DNA of 60,885 bases from Centipeda flueggei ATCC 43531 (GCF_000160695.1 NZ_GG694006.1:1093826-1154710), one strand, 5' to 3'; positions 1 through 9,375 are shown, counted from the stretch's first letter. Notes: generated from the letters alone by a model not told the origin. Numbers and translations: made by a program.

Positions 1-4
1 AAAG

Positions 5-1369
5 CTATAGCCCCTTTTCCCCCGCTGCAGACATGGTCTCAGGAAGGAAGTGTACCTCTACACGGTGTTTTGCTTTGTCCGAAATCCATTCGGTCAGGCG
101 ATGGCGCGACGCTTCGTCCATATCGGCGTTAAGATAGATAAACGCAATCTGGTTTTCCTTCAGAGCTGTCGATGTATCCCCTCCTGTTCCGGCAGGTTCG
201 CGTACACTCCCGACGGCGATGCGGGAGATCTCCGGGAAAACGATGCGCGCCTCACGATTCCAGTCCAATATGTACATTCCTTGCTTCTCCCCTTCCTCGC
301 GGGCAGATTTGAGTGCAGTCACGGTCTGCTGCTCCTGAACAGAGGGAATAGCTTTTTTTCCTGTCTCACTGAGTCTCTGATCGATCATCGCCTCCATTTC
401 TTCACGGTCTTCCGAAGAAAAGATTTCTAGGTGAAACGGTTTGAGCTGTGTCTTTTGATGCAATTTCTCCGTCAATTCCTCAAGATCATCCTTCGATATT
501 CTAGCGATTGTAAAAACCGTCAGCGTTTTCTTCTCGTTATCCAAGGTATAGGAGATGGCAATGTGCGGAGGTGTTTTGAAATTCTCCTCAAAAAATATTT
601 TCGCCTGCTCGTTCTCCAGATTTTCCTGCACGCTCTGATACGCCGCGAAACAGCTGGGCAGCGTGACAAGGATGGCTAAGGCCATCAGATATCTTTTTTG
701 TCTTGAAAATTCTACGGAGTCCCGCTCAATCTTCGATGGGATGTCAATGAGTTTCAGGACAACAAATGCAGTCAGACAGATAAAGAAGCTATTGATGAAG
801 AACAGATAGAGTGCCCCAACAGCGTACGCCGCTACTCCCGCAGCAATCCCATATCCTGCGGTGCAGAGCGGAGGCATCAGAGCCGTTGCAATCGCAACCC
901 CCGGAATAACATTTCCGCCCTCCTTGCGTGTTATCCCGATGATGCCTGCCAGCCCGCCAAAGACAGCAATCAAAACATCCCAGATGGTCGGCGATGTCCG
1001 TGCAAGCAGCTCCGAAGAGGGGGCATCGATCGGCGTGAGGGAAAAATAAAGCGTCGATGCAGCAACTGAAATAAGCACTTGGGCGAACAGATTACCTGCA
1101 CCGGAACGTATATACGCGCTGTCATAACGGGCAAGCCCATAGCCAATCCCAAGGATCGCCCCCATCAGCGGCGAGATCAGCATCGCTCCGATAACGACCG
1201 CCGTACTATTCATATTGAGACCGATGGAGGCAATAAAGATCGCCAGTATCAAAACGCTGAGATTCGTCCCCCGTAATCGGATACCAGCGTTGACCCGCTT
1301 CGTAATTTCCTGTGTCGAAGCAATATCACCACGTAAGTCAAAGAAAAATTTTAGCTTATTCCAAATCAA
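5..1369 (-). CDS. DUF389 family (TIGR00341-like) membrane protein
   Basis: A 454-residue integral membrane protein. Residues about 35-245 hold roughly seven hydrophobic segments with the small-residue-rich helices typical of DUF389, including a conserved-looking NSTAVVIGAMLISPLMG stretch near residue 54. Residues about 255-454 form a soluble charged domain with no motif I recognise. The family is widespread in bacteria and its substrate is not established, so no transport function is assigned. The start is a TTG preceded by GGGAGAT at a suitable distance. I saw no upstream ATG with a better ribosome site. The gene reads away from the Rpn-tail-like gene upstream and probably has its own transcript. 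The family call is by recognition; the function is unknown. Confidence 0.85.
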   Translation of the reverse strand: MIWNKLKFFFDLRGDIASTQEITKRVNAGIRLRGTNLSVLILAIFIASIGLNMNSTAVVIGAMLISPLMGAILGIGYGLARYDSAYIRSGAGNLFAQVLISVAASTLYFSLTPIDAPSSELLARTSPTIWDVLIAVFGGLAGIIGITRKEGGNVIPGVAIATALMPPLCTAGYGIAAGVAAYAVGALYLFFINSFFICLTAFVVLKLIDIPSKIERDSVEFSRQKRYLMALAILVTLPSCFAAYQSVQENLENEQAKIFFEENFKTPPHIAISYTLDNEKKTLTVFTIARISKDDLEELTEKLHQKTQLKPFHLEIFSSEDREEMEAMIDQRLSETGKKAIPSVQEQQTVTALKSAREEGEKQGMYILDWNREARIVFPEISRIAVGSVREPAGTGGDTSTALKENQIAFIYLNADMDEASRHRLTEWISDKAKHRVEVHFLPETMSAAGEKGL

Positions 1370-1477
1370 AATTTATCTCCCTCGCTTTCTGTCAGCTGCA
1401 AGTAAAATGGTTGCTGCACGGCCTGTTTTGTTCCCTGCAGCAGCTCCATTGCTGCGCGCTATGCTCTTGTCATACGC

Positions 1478-1503
1478 AAAAAGATGCGGCGTGCTGCCGC
1501 ATC
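1478..1503 (-). terminator. Intrinsic terminator after the 1543-1836 gene
   Basis: On the minus strand an 8-bp perfect stem, GATGCGGC / GCCGCATC, with a 5-nt loop (1483-1503) is followed at once by TTTTT (1478-1482). It ends the small minus-strand gene upstream. Confidence 0.75.
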
Positions 1504-1542
1504 AAATCATCGGTATTTCCTCAAGCATCCGCCGCGCATCTC

Positions 1543-1836
1543 TTACGCGATCACGATGCCGTTGTCCTGTGCCAGCTTGCGGATAATCAGCTCCGGGAGT
1601 TCTGCCGCCTCGGCGATGACCGCAGGGGCGATGCCCGCGCGCAGGAGATTCATCGAGACGCGGATGACCGCTTTTTTGCTGCCGCGCAGTTCACCCTCGG
1701 CGAATCCCTCCGCCTTGCCCGCCTCCGCACCATGCTTCCACACGGTCTCCAGATCCGCCTCCATGGCCGTGCACAGTGCCTGCGTCCGCCGCTCTGCCGT
1801 CATGCGGATCAGTTCTTCCATTTTTGTCTCTCCCAT
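1543..1836 (-). CDS. Small protein resembling the C-terminal tail of Rpn/PD-(D/E)XK transposase-family proteins
   Basis: A 97-residue protein with no nuclease domain. The middle has a charged Gly/Glu run (AEGFAEGELRG) followed by a predicted helical end (LLRAGIAPAVIAEAAELP). The same layout occurs at the C-terminus of the complete PD-(D/E)XK nuclease-family protein at 42730-43569, whose GEVRGEVRGEIRG run is followed by a similar helical tail. I infer that it is either a decayed copy that kept only the tail or a free-standing tail protein. It has a ribosome site (GGAAAGG) and its own terminator, so it may still be expressed. An internal ATG at 1821, preceded by GGGAGAG, is an equally good start. 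Function unknown. Confidence 0.55.
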   Translation of the reverse strand: MGETKMEELIRMTAERRTQALCTAMEADLETVWKHGAEAGKAEGFAEGELRGSKKAVIRVSMNLLRAGIAPAVIAEAAELPELIIRKLAQDNGIVIA

Positions 1837-1907
1837 TACACGTCAGCCTTTCCTTTCATTTTTTCTCTTATTATATCGGCTTCTATGAGATTGGTCAAAC
1901 AGAAAAC

Positions 1908-1933
1908 GCCCCCGCATCGCAGGATGCGGAGGC
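1908..1933 (-). terminator. Terminator of the nar operon
   Basis: Minus-strand hairpin GCCTCCGCATC / GATGCGGGGGC with a 4-nt loop, followed by GTTTTCTG. It lies 22 bp past the narI stop. Confidence 0.7.
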
Positions 1934-1955
1934 ATTCGGTATATCGTATATCCCG

Positions 1956-2621
1956 TTATTTTTTCCGATAGATGATCGGACTGCGCCAGAGATACTCGAA
2001 CGGTGCACTGAGGCAGTGGACGAGACGCGAGAACGGGAAGAGTATCGCGACCGACATCCACGCGAGCATGTGCAGGCGGAACATGAGCGGCACGTTCTCC
2101 ATATAGGAGATGTCGGGGCTGAGCATAAGAACGGAACGGAACCATGGCGCGATGGTCTCGCGGTAGTCAAACCCGCCCTCCAAGGCGTTGAGCCCCGTCG
2201 CTGCACAGCCCGTGAAGATGGCAAGGAAGAGGAAGAAATAGAGGAAACGATCCATCGACGACGTGTTCACCGCCATGCGGTCGGTGCCGAAACGGCGGCC
2301 GAGCAGGAGGATGAAGCCGAGGAAGAAGAGAATCCCCGCGGGCGTACCGCCGCCGAGGGCGATCATGTGATAGAGGTGCTCGTTGATGCCCACCGCCTCC
2401 GTCGCTGCCTTCGGGATGAGCACGCCGATGATGTGTCCGCCGAGTGCCATGACAAGGCCGAGGTGGAACATGGGGCCTGCGAGCGGGAGGTTCCCCTTCG
2501 TGAGGAACTGGCTGGACTTCGTCGTCCAGTTCCGCTCAAAGACGGTGTAGCGCACGATCGTCCCCACGATGAGGAACGTGAACGCAATGTAGGGGAGCGC
2601 GCCCCAGACAAACTGTTTCAT
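1956..2621 (-). CDS. narI: Respiratory nitrate reductase, gamma subunit (cytochrome b)
   Basis: A 221-residue membrane subunit that takes electrons from the quinol pool through two b haems and passes them to NarH. About five hydrophobic segments span the protein. Histidines suited to the two haems are visible in FHLGLV and GGHIIG near residues 53-63 and in FRLHMLAW and SRLVHCL near the C-terminus. The length matches the family (about 225). The ATG overlaps the narJ stop by 4 bp and has a GGGAGG ribosome site, so it is translationally coupled. It is the last gene of narGHJI and is followed by a terminator. The assignment rests on motifs and operon position. Confidence 0.95.
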   Translation of the reverse strand: MKQFVWGALPYIAFTFLIVGTIVRYTVFERNWTTKSSQFLTKGNLPLAGPMFHLGLVMALGGHIIGVLIPKAATEAVGINEHLYHMIALGGGTPAGILFFLGFILLLGRRFGTDRMAVNTSSMDRFLYFFLFLAIFTGCAATGLNALEGGFDYRETIAPWFRSVLMLSPDISYMENVPLMFRLHMLAWMSVAILFPFSRLVHCLSAPFEYLWRSPIIYRKK

Positions 2622-3154
2622 GATGCCGTCCTCCCTTCCAGATGCGCCGCCCCCGTGAGGACGACATCGAGCAGAAACGCGTAGGGCAGCTTCGCCTCGA
2701 TCAGACGGTCACGCAGGAGCTCCAGCTTCGGGCGCACCGCGCCGAGGATGTGTGCGGCACGCTCCTCGGGCACGGCTGCCGCAAGCTCAAGGATCGCGGG
2801 CAGGTAGTCGGGCAGCTCATGGTCGAGGTCATAGCCCGCATCGAGGAAGAGCTGCTTGTACGCGAGCATCTCCTCGGACTGCTTGCCGAAATCGGTGCGG
2901 TTGTGCGTCGTGAGGTAGAGGTTCGTGTTCTGGGAGAAGTCGAAGGCACGCACGTATGCGTCCTCATACTCCTTCGGGTCGCTTTCCTCCACGTAGTCAA
3001 AGAACTCCTCAAGCACCTCGCGCGACTGCGGGCGCTCGACGGTATGCGCCTCGGCGGCGCACTCCTTCACATCCCCCCACCATTCCTTTGAGGGGTACTC
3101 AAAGAGATAGGAGGTGAGGAGCAGCTCCTTTTGAATGCTGTTTGTCTCCATCAT
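2618..3154 (-). CDS. narJ: Nitrate reductase molybdenum cofactor assembly chaperone
   Basis: A 178-residue all-helical cytoplasmic chaperone of the NarJ/TorD family. It is needed to insert the Mo-bis-MGD cofactor into NarG and is not part of the final enzyme. The sequence shows the family's Tyr/Asp-rich central stretch (NLYLTTHNRTDFGKQ, about residues 78-92). The start chosen is the ATG that shares its A with the narH stop (TGATG coupling, GGGGGG upstream). A GTG six bases earlier is the alternative. It overlaps narI by 4 bp. The narGHJI order is the classical one, which supports the call. Confidence 0.92.
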   Translation of the reverse strand: MMETNSIQKELLLTSYLFEYPSKEWWGDVKECAAEAHTVERPQSREVLEEFFDYVEESDPKEYEDAYVRAFDFSQNTNLYLTTHNRTDFGKQSEEMLAYKQLFLDAGYDLDHELPDYLPAILELAAAVPEERAAHILGAVRPKLELLRDRLIEAKLPYAFLLDVVLTGAAHLEGRTAS

Positions 3155-4572
3155 CAGCACCCCCCGGGACAGGCATAGCCTGCCGTCCCCTGCAGTTCGC
3201 GCAGTTTATCCTGCGATACGTCCTGCACGCCTGCGGGGATGTTGAACCGATCGCGGCGCTTTGCGATGCCGAGCAGACGGTACATCGCCTCGTAGGTCTC
3301 CGCATCGTGCGTGAGTCCTGCGGGCAGCGGCTCGCCCGTCTGTTTCGTGCGCATGTAGGTGCGCAGCTCGAGCAGCACGCCGAGGACGCGCTCGATCGCC
3401 GCCGTGTCGCCCGCCGTCAGGAGCTGGGCGAGGTAGGCGACGGGGATGCGCATCTCTGCTGCGCCGGGGAAGAACACCTTCTCCTCGGCGCGCCGTGCGA
3501 TCGGACTGAGGGGCGGGACGTACCAGATGTTCGGCAGCGTGCGGTACTCCGGATGGAGCGGGAACGCGAGCTGCCACTCGGCGATCAGCTTATACGAGGG
3601 CGAGTTCTGTGCCGCGCGGATCCAGCGGTCAGGGATGCCTGCCTCGTGCGCCGCCTTCACCGTTGCGGGATCGTTCGGATCGCAGAGCGCATCGAGGTAC
3701 GCCTTGTAGATGTCCTTCGGATCGGGGGTCGATGCCGCCGCCTTCACCTTGTCCGCATCGTAGAGCAGTACGCCGAGATAGCGCATGCGTCCGACGCAGC
3801 CGTCGCTGCAGACGGTCGGCAGCCCGTTCTCAAGGCGCGGGAAGCAGAATACGCACTTCTCCGCCTTGTTCGTCTCCCAGTTGTAGTAGATCTTCTTGTA
3901 CGGGCACGCGGGGACGCAGTGACGCCAGCCGCGGCAGCCGTCCTGCGAGATCAGCACCACGCCGTCCTCGTCGCGCTTGTAGATCGCGCCCGAGGGGCAC
4001 GCCGCGACGCAGGCAGGGTTGAGGCAGTGGTTGCAGAGACGCGGCAGATGCTTCATGAAGATGTCGTGGAACTCAAGCGTGATCTCCTGTCCAATCTTGC
4101 CGAGGTTGTAGTCCTTGCGTGCGGACTGTCCGTCGGCGAGGTCGTCCTCCCAGTTCGGGCCCCATTTGATCTCCATGCGCTTCTGCGTGATGAGCGAGCG
4201 CGGACGCGCCACGGGCTGGTGGTTGCGCCGCTTCGTGTGGATCAGCGTCTCATAGTCGTATGTCCACGGCTCATAGTAGTCGTCCATCTCGGGCTGCTGC
4301 GGATGGTAAAAGAGCTTCGCGAGGCGCGAGATCTTGCCGCCGGTCTTGAGGCTCAGCTCGCCGTCCTTCAGCTCCCAGCCGCCCTTCCATTTTTCCTGAT
4401 TCTCCCACTGCTTCGGATAGCCGATGCCGGGTTTTGTCTCGACGTTGTTGAAATACATATACTCCGCGCCGCGCCGGTTCGTCCAGACGTTCTTGCACAG
4501 GATGGAGCACGTATGACAGCCAATGCACTTGTCGAGATTCATGACCATCGCGATCTGTGCTTTAATCTTCAA
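3154..4572 (-). CDS. narH: Respiratory nitrate reductase, beta subunit (iron-sulfur)
   Basis: A 472-residue electron-transfer subunit linking NarI haems to NarG. Four Cys clusters are visible: CIGCHTCSILC near residue 18, CNHCLNPACVAACP, CRGWRHCVPACP and CVFC...CSDGCVGR. The Trp in place of a Cys in CRGWRHC is the known signature of a [3Fe-4S] centre beside three [4Fe-4S] centres. It is slightly shorter than the E. coli protein (about 512), mostly at the C-terminus. The start is a TTG inside the narG end (11-bp overlap) with GGAGGAGG upstream, so its synthesis is probably coupled to narG. It is cytoplasmic, in complex with NarG and anchored by NarI. Confidence 0.95.
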   Translation of the reverse strand: MKIKAQIAMVMNLDKCIGCHTCSILCKNVWTNRRGAEYMYFNNVETKPGIGYPKQWENQEKWKGGWELKDGELSLKTGGKISRLAKLFYHPQQPEMDDYYEPWTYDYETLIHTKRRNHQPVARPRSLITQKRMEIKWGPNWEDDLADGQSARKDYNLGKIGQEITLEFHDIFMKHLPRLCNHCLNPACVAACPSGAIYKRDEDGVVLISQDGCRGWRHCVPACPYKKIYYNWETNKAEKCVFCFPRLENGLPTVCSDGCVGRMRYLGVLLYDADKVKAAASTPDPKDIYKAYLDALCDPNDPATVKAAHEAGIPDRWIRAAQNSPSYKLIAEWQLAFPLHPEYRTLPNIWYVPPLSPIARRAEEKVFFPGAAEMRIPVAYLAQLLTAGDTAAIERVLGVLLELRTYMRTKQTGEPLPAGLTHDAETYEAMYRLLGIAKRRDRFNIPAGVQDVSQDKLRELQGTAGYACPGGC

Positions 4573-7500
4573 GCCAATCTACCTCCTCCATGCGCCGCAC
4601 GACGACATACGAGTCGCGCTGGTTGCCCGTCGGGCCGTAGTAGTTAAATCCATAGCTGAGCTGCCCGTAGCCGCCGATGAGGTGGGTGGGCTTCATGTGA
4701 ATGTGCGTCGGGGTGTTGTGCGTTCCCGCGCGCGTCCCGGAGAGCTTCGAGCCCGGCACGTTGATGTGGCGGTCCTGCGCGTGGTGCATAAAGACTGCGC
4801 CCTGCGGAATGCGCGGCGAAACGACGACGCGCGAGGCGACAACGCCGTTGCGGTTGTAGAGCTCGATCCAGTCGTTGTCCTTCACGCCGATCTCCGCCGC
4901 GTCCTTCTCGCTCATCCAGACGCTCTGGCCGCCGCGGAACATCGTGAGCATCTGCTGCGCATCGAAGTACATGCTGTGCGTACTCCACTTGTTGTGCGGC
5001 GTGAGATACTTCAGCGTGATCTCCTTCTGCGGACCGTTCAGCGACTTGTTCATCGGGCGGAAATCGAGGATCGGGCGGTAGACCGCCTGTGCCTCGCCGA
5101 ACTCGCGCATGACCTCATGATCCATGTAGAAATGCTGGCGTCCCGTCAGCGTGCGGAACGGAATCAGCTCCTCCACATTGTTCGTAAAGGGCGTGTAGCG
5201 GCGGTTCTGATTGCTGCCCGTAAAGGTCGGCGCCGTGATCGTCTCACGCGGCTGCGCAATGACCTGATCGTAGGTAAAGCGCTCCTCCTCGCGATCCTTC
5301 GCGAGCTTCGTGAGGTTCGAAAGTCCTGTGCGCTTTTCGACCGCCGCCCATGCACGGACGGCCGTCCTGCCGCAGGTCGTCGGCGACATGCCGAGCACCG
5401 CGTCGATCGCCTGCCGTGCCTCGTAGATCGAGGGGCAGCCGTAGGACACATAGTCCTTGTTGTCGATGATGCCGTTGCGCCGGCGGATCTCCTCGTAGTC
5501 CTCTGCCGAGTCCCACGTATTGCCGTGGCTCGCCGTCTTGCCGCCCGCATTCGGCCCGAGTGCAATCCACTTCTCATAGAGTTTCGTGTAGTCGATCGTA
5601 TTCGCGGCGATGTTCGGCATCGTCCTGCCGGGGATCGGCTCACACTCTCCCTTTTTCCAGTCGCGCACGACGCCGTCGGGCTGTGCCAGCTCTGCCTCGC
5701 TGTCGTGCCCGAGCGGGGTCGCGGCGATGTTCGTGTACGGGGTGAGTCCCGCATCCTTTGCAACGGCGGAGACCGCCTGTGCGAGCGTGCGGTAGATATC
5801 CCAGTCCGTCCGCGACTCCCAGAGCGGATCGACCGCCGGCTGGAACGGATGGACGAAGGGATGCATATCCGTCGAGGAGATGTCGGTCTTCTCGTACCAC
5901 GTCGCCGTCGGAAGGACGACGTCGGAGTAGAGCGCGTTGCCCGCCATGCGGAAATCGAGCGCGACGAGGAGGTCGAGCTTGCCGTCGAGCGCGCCGCCCG
6001 GCTTTTCGAGCTCCTCCTTCTCACGCCACTTGACCTCCTGCGGACGGACGGCGGCATCCTCCTCCTGGAAGATGCTGTTCTCCGTGCCGAGAAGATACTT
6101 AAGGAAGTAGTCGTTGCCCTTCGCGGACGAGCCGAGGAGGTTGCAGCGCCAGACAAAGAGGTTGCGCGGGAAGTTCTGGGGTGCATCGGGGTCCGCCCAC
6201 GCAAAGTCGAGGCTGCCGTCCTTCAGACTCTTCACGACATACTGCTTGATGCCATCCGCGCCCTCGTAGCCCGCCGACTTCGCGTCTGCGGCGATCTGGT
6301 TCGAGCCGCGGTTGAACGTCGGATAGGCGGGGGCCCAGCCGAGACGTGCCGCGAGCAGGGCGTAGTCCGCCGGATGCGTATAGCGCGCCGTCTCGTTTGC
6401 CGCCGCGAGCGCGTCCGTCTGGATCTCGTCGCTGCGCCACTGGTCGGTCGCAAAATAGTAGAACGACGTGGAGTTCAGCATCTTCGGCGGAGCCTGCCAG
6501 TCGGAGCCCGACATGATGCGCGCCCAGCCCTCGTTCGGGCGGAGCTTCTCCTGCCCGACGTAGTGCGCCCAGCCGCCGCCGTTGCGTCCCTCGCAGCCCG
6601 TGAAGAGCAGGAGGTTGATGATCGTGCGGTAGACGATGTCGGCGTGGAACCAGTGGTTGATGCCGCCGCCCATGATGATCATCGTGCGCCCGTTCGTCTT
6701 GATCGCATTGTCCGCGATCTCGCGCGCCGTCTTGATGACGAGGTCGGGTGCGATGCCTGTGTACTTCTCCTGCCATGCGGGCGTATAGGGCGTATCGTCC
6801 TCGTAGGAGCCCGCACTCTCGCCGCCGATGCCGCGGTCTATCGCGTAGTTCGCGAGCGTCAGATCGTAGACCGTCGTGACGAGCACCTCGCCGTCTGCGG
6901 TCTTGACGCTGCGTACGGGGAGCGCGCGCGTCAGCGTGCGCTTTTCGCGGTCGTTGCCGAAGTACGGCAGCTCGACCTCCACCGTCCCCGTCTTATCATC
7001 CCAGACGGAGAGACGCGGGCAGATCTCCGCGCCTGTGTCGCGGTTCTCCTCGCGGATGTTCCATTTCTCCTGATCGCTCCAGCGCTCGGCGAGTGTGCCG
7101 TTCGGGATGATGATCTCGCCCGTTTTATCATCCACCACATAGTAGCGGAACTCCGCGTGCTTCTCGTCGCGTCCCATGTCGCGCGAGGAGAGCATGCGCC
7201 CCGGGATATACGTGCCGTCCGCGCGCTTTTCGATGCGCACGAGGAACGGGAAGTCCGTGTATTTCCGCGTGTACTCGACGAAGAACGGGACGGTCTTGTC
7301 GACGTAGTATTCCTTCAGGATGACGTGTCCCATCGCCATCGCGAGGGCAGAGTCACTGCCGACTTTCAGCGAAATCCACGTGTCCGCGAACATCGACGAC
7401 TCGGCGTAGTCGGGCGCGATGGAGACGACCTTCGTCCCCTTGTAGCGCACCTCCGCCATAAAATGTGCGTCCGGCGTACGCGTCAGCGGCACATTCGAGC

Positions 7501-8257
7501 CCCATGTGATGAGGTAGCCCGCGTTGTACCAGTCGCTTGACTCGGGTACGTCCGTCTGCTCGCCCCAGATCTGCGGGCTCGCAGGCGGGAGGTCGGCGTA
7601 CCAGTCGTAGAACGAGAGTCCTACGCCGCCCATCAGCTGCATGAAACGGATGCCCGCCGCATAGCTCAGCATCGACATCGCCGGGATAACGGAGAAGCCG
7701 AAAATACGGTCGGAGCCGTAGGTATACGCCGTATAGAGCACGGAGGCGGCGATCAGCTCGCTGACCTCTTCCCAGTTGGAGCGCACAAAGCCGCCCATGC
7801 CGCGTGCCTCTTTGTACTTTTTCTGCTTCACGGGATCCGAGGCGATGCTCTTCCACGCCTCGTATGCGTTCGCGTGCGACGCACGCGCCTCACGCCAGAG
7901 AGCCGCGAGCTCCCCGCGCAGGTACGGGAACTTCACGCGGTGCGGACTGTAGAGATACCAGGAGAACGTCGACCCACGCGGACAGCCGCGCGGCTCGAAG
8001 TCCGGCATGTCCGGCGCCGTCTCCGGGTAGTCCGTCGCCTGATTCTCCCACGCTACGATCCCGTTCTTGACGTGGACGTTCCAGCTGCACGAGCCCGTGC
8101 AGTTGACGCCATGCGTCGTGCGTACGGTCTTGTCAAATGACCAGCGATCACGGTACATGTTTTCCCATGTACGCCCGCCTTCGCGCGTCTCCTGATGACC
8201 ATCCGCAGAAGTCGACGTAGGAATCAGATACTTGAATTTTTGAAAGATACTGCTCAC
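4562..8257 (-). CDS. narG: Respiratory nitrate reductase, alpha subunit (Mo-bis-MGD catalytic subunit)
   Basis: A 1231-residue catalytic subunit that reduces nitrate to nitrite on the cytoplasmic side. Ligands of the FS0 cluster are present at His49, Cys53, Cys57 and Cys92 (HGVNCTGSC and RGCPRG), the same positions as in E. coli. The DWYADLPPASPQIWGEQ block holds the Asp that ligates molybdenum. The many colinear blocks (GGGWAHYVGQEKLRP, NLFVWRCNLLGSS, GFNYYGPTGNQRD) leave little doubt. I see no Tat signal, as expected for a cytoplasmic NarG. The start is a GTG with GGAGGGG upstream. It is the first gene of the operon, behind a Crp/Fnr-type operator. No nitrate transporter gene lies next to the operon in this window. 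Confidence 0.97.
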   Translation of the reverse strand: MSSIFQKFKYLIPTSTSADGHQETREGGRTWENMYRDRWSFDKTVRTTHGVNCTGSCSWNVHVKNGIVAWENQATDYPETAPDMPDFEPRGCPRGSTFSWYLYSPHRVKFPYLRGELAALWREARASHANAYEAWKSIASDPVKQKKYKEARGMGGFVRSNWEEVSELIAASVLYTAYTYGSDRIFGFSVIPAMSMLSYAAGIRFMQLMGGVGLSFYDWYADLPPASPQIWGEQTDVPESSDWYNAGYLITWGSNVPLTRTPDAHFMAEVRYKGTKVVSIAPDYAESSMFADTWISLKVGSDSALAMAMGHVILKEYYVDKTVPFFVEYTRKYTDFPFLVRIEKRADGTYIPGRMLSSRDMGRDEKHAEFRYYVVDDKTGEIIIPNGTLAERWSDQEKWNIREENRDTGAEICPRLSVWDDKTGTVEVELPYFGNDREKRTLTRALPVRSVKTADGEVLVTTVYDLTLANYAIDRGIGGESAGSYEDDTPYTPAWQEKYTGIAPDLVIKTAREIADNAIKTNGRTMIIMGGGINHWFHADIVYRTIINLLLFTGCEGRNGGGWAHYVGQEKLRPNEGWARIMSGSDWQAPPKMLNSTSFYYFATDQWRSDEIQTDALAAANETARYTHPADYALLAARLGWAPAYPTFNRGSNQIAADAKSAGYEGADGIKQYVVKSLKDGSLDFAWADPDAPQNFPRNLFVWRCNLLGSSAKGNDYFLKYLLGTENSIFQEEDAAVRPQEVKWREKEELEKPGGALDGKLDLLVALDFRMAGNALYSDVVLPTATWYEKTDISSTDMHPFVHPFQPAVDPLWESRTDWDIYRTLAQAVSAVAKDAGLTPYTNIAATPLGHDSEAELAQPDGVVRDWKKGECEPIPGRTMPNIAANTIDYTKLYEKWIALGPNAGGKTASHGNTWDSAEDYEEIRRRNGIIDNKDYVSYGCPSIYEARQAIDAVLGMSPTTCGRTAVRAWAAVEKRTGLSNLTKLAKDREEERFTYDQVIAQPRETITAPTFTGSNQNRRYTPFTNNVEELIPFRTLTGRQHFYMDHEVMREFGEAQAVYRPILDFRPMNKSLNGPQKEITLKYLTPHNKWSTHSMYFDAQQMLTMFRGGQSVWMSEKDAAEIGVKDNDWIELYNRNGVVASRVVVSPRIPQGAVFMHHAQDRHINVPGSKLSGTRAGTHNTPTHIHMKPTHLIGGYGQLSYGFNYYGPTGNQRDSYVVVRRMEEVDWLED

Positions 8258-8284
8258 GCCTTCACCCCTCCGCTGTTCTGTTTA

Positions 8285-8340
8285 GGAATCGCTGATAAAA
8301 TAGACCCTAAGACAGCGGTGCTGAATTTATCAGTGCTTCC
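8285..8340. repeat. Dispersed palindromic repeat, full copy (copy A)
   Basis: A 56-bp element with inverted ends GGAATCGCTGATAAA (8285-8299) and TTTATCAGTGCTTCC (8326-8340), matching at 13 of 15 positions. It sits in the narG 5' leader. The half shared with 56412-56445 runs through CTTAG; a shortened copy that keeps both arms is at 60358-60393, and a diverged stretch is at 15536-15562. The stretch 8258-8585 holds no gene: only this repeat, the nar operator and a terminator. Confidence 0.7.
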
Positions 8341-8375
8341 TTTACACAGAAAAAACACATTACATAGGTTCTCTT

Positions 8376-8418
8376 ATGTTACTATAATCCTTGTCTCCAG
8401 AATGTGAGTTATATCACA
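8376..8418 (-). promoter_or_regulatory. nar promoter with Crp/Fnr-type operator
   Basis: TGTGAGTTATATCACA (8403-8418) is a perfect TGTGA-N6-TCACA palindrome, the half-site of Crp/Fnr-family regulators. On the minus strand it is followed by TATAGT (8381-8386) and TAACAT (8376-8381), either of which could be the -10 box. With TAACAT the operator centre falls at -41.5; with TATAGT at about -36.5. Both suit activation of narGHJI by a class II mechanism. Operator seen; regulator inferred. Confidence 0.7.
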
Positions 8419-8525
8419 GTTTTAGGCAAATTCCACAATCGAATGATATTCTCAATTCATATATGACGCATCCTGCGTGAGATTCTCATTATTGCTGCAT
8501 GATCATACTAAAAATCTTCCGCTCA

Positions 8526-8571
8526 TAAAAAAGGAGCACCGCACGAAGCCATTCGCCTCATACGGTACTCC
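8526..8571 (-). terminator. Terminator of the 8586-9248 gene
   Basis: Minus-strand hairpin with arms GGAGTACCG / CGGTGCTCC (8533-8571) followed by TTTTTTA (8526-8532). It insulates the upstream minus-strand gene from the nar promoter. Confidence 0.7.
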
Positions 8572-8585
8572 CGTGGATCGTTTCA

Positions 8586-9248
8586 CTAAAATTTTGACGC
8601 GTGCTTTGCGGCTTCCCTGCGTTCAAAAATCTTGTCCAGTACCGCCGCTTCCTGTTCACGCCATGGGCGATTTGGATCATCCACATGCATTTGCTTAAGA
8701 TCCTTAATCACTTCATCGCGCAGAAGATCAAACAGTGTACTCGACTGCACATCTCCCGCTGTTCGCTGTGACTGACGGCGCAGGAACGGATGGAAGGGGG
8801 AGAAGCCGAACATATCGGAGATGAGGTTATTCACCTGATAGCGTTCCTCGCGTGAAAGCCCTTTCATCGCGTTGACAAACGCGCGTTTTTCCTCAAACGA
8901 AGCATCCCGCGGCGGGTAGTAAAAGAGCGAGCCGTCAGGATTCTTCTGGCAGACAACAAGGCGTCCGCCGATACGCGGCTTCGCCATTGTGGAATAATCA
9001 CGCAGATCATCGTTATAGAGAGCCGCAATGAGTGCCTCATCATCCGGTTCCGGATAATGCTCCGGATCAACAGACCACTTGCAAATATTCTCCACTGAGT
9101 TCCGCTTCGCGTCGGAATCGGATGTCGACAACGCCTCGCCGAGCATCGCGGCAAAAACTTCTCCATCAGCTGGCTTTTTCGACGGTTTGGCGGCGGATGA
9201 GTGGACGCGCGCCGCATCATCTGTTCCATGTACGTTCAAATATGCCAT
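8586..9248 (-). CDS. Hypothetical protein, cytoplasmic
   Basis: A 220-residue soluble protein that I do not recognise. It has no signal peptide or membrane segment. Residues 1-60 look disordered (Ala/Ser/Lys-rich). A central block (IGGRLVVCQKNPDGSLFYYPP, about 95-115) looks like beta strands, and the C-terminal third is helical and charged. The start is the ATG of MAYLNV with AGGAAGG upstream; a further upstream ATG at 9278 gives ten more residues but has no ribosome site. It has its own terminator and stands alone between nar and the DUF4132 module, which is divergent. No function can be offered. Confidence 0.7.
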   Translation of the reverse strand: MAYLNVHGTDDAARVHSSAAKPSKKPADGEVFAAMLGEALSTSDSDAKRNSVENICKWSVDPEHYPEPDDEALIAALYNDDLRDYSTMAKPRIGGRLVVCQKNPDGSLFYYPPRDASFEEKRAFVNAMKGLSREERYQVNNLISDMFGFSPFHPFLRRQSQRTAGDVQSSTLFDLLRDEVIKDLKQMHVDDPNRPWREQEAAVLDKIFERREAAKHASKF

Positions 9249-9375
9249 ATCAAGCCTTCCTTTCTCTTCTTCTAACAATATTATCGTAAAAATCGCCCCC
9301 CCTTAATCCAAAATCAATTTTTATTGATGATATCCATCATCCGCCATGACGCATTGACAACAAATGTCCTTCTTA

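Noticed and set aside
4523-7540. A 1005-codon open frame on the plus strand opposite narG and narH
   Set aside because: The frame is a by-product of GC-rich codon use; the protein is Arg/Val/Asp-rich without domain character, and narG and narH on the other strand are certain.
8425-8500. A Fur box between nar and the 8586 gene (around GATTCTCATTATTG)
   Set aside because: Only about 11 of 19 positions match, no better than expected by chance in AT-rich DNA.
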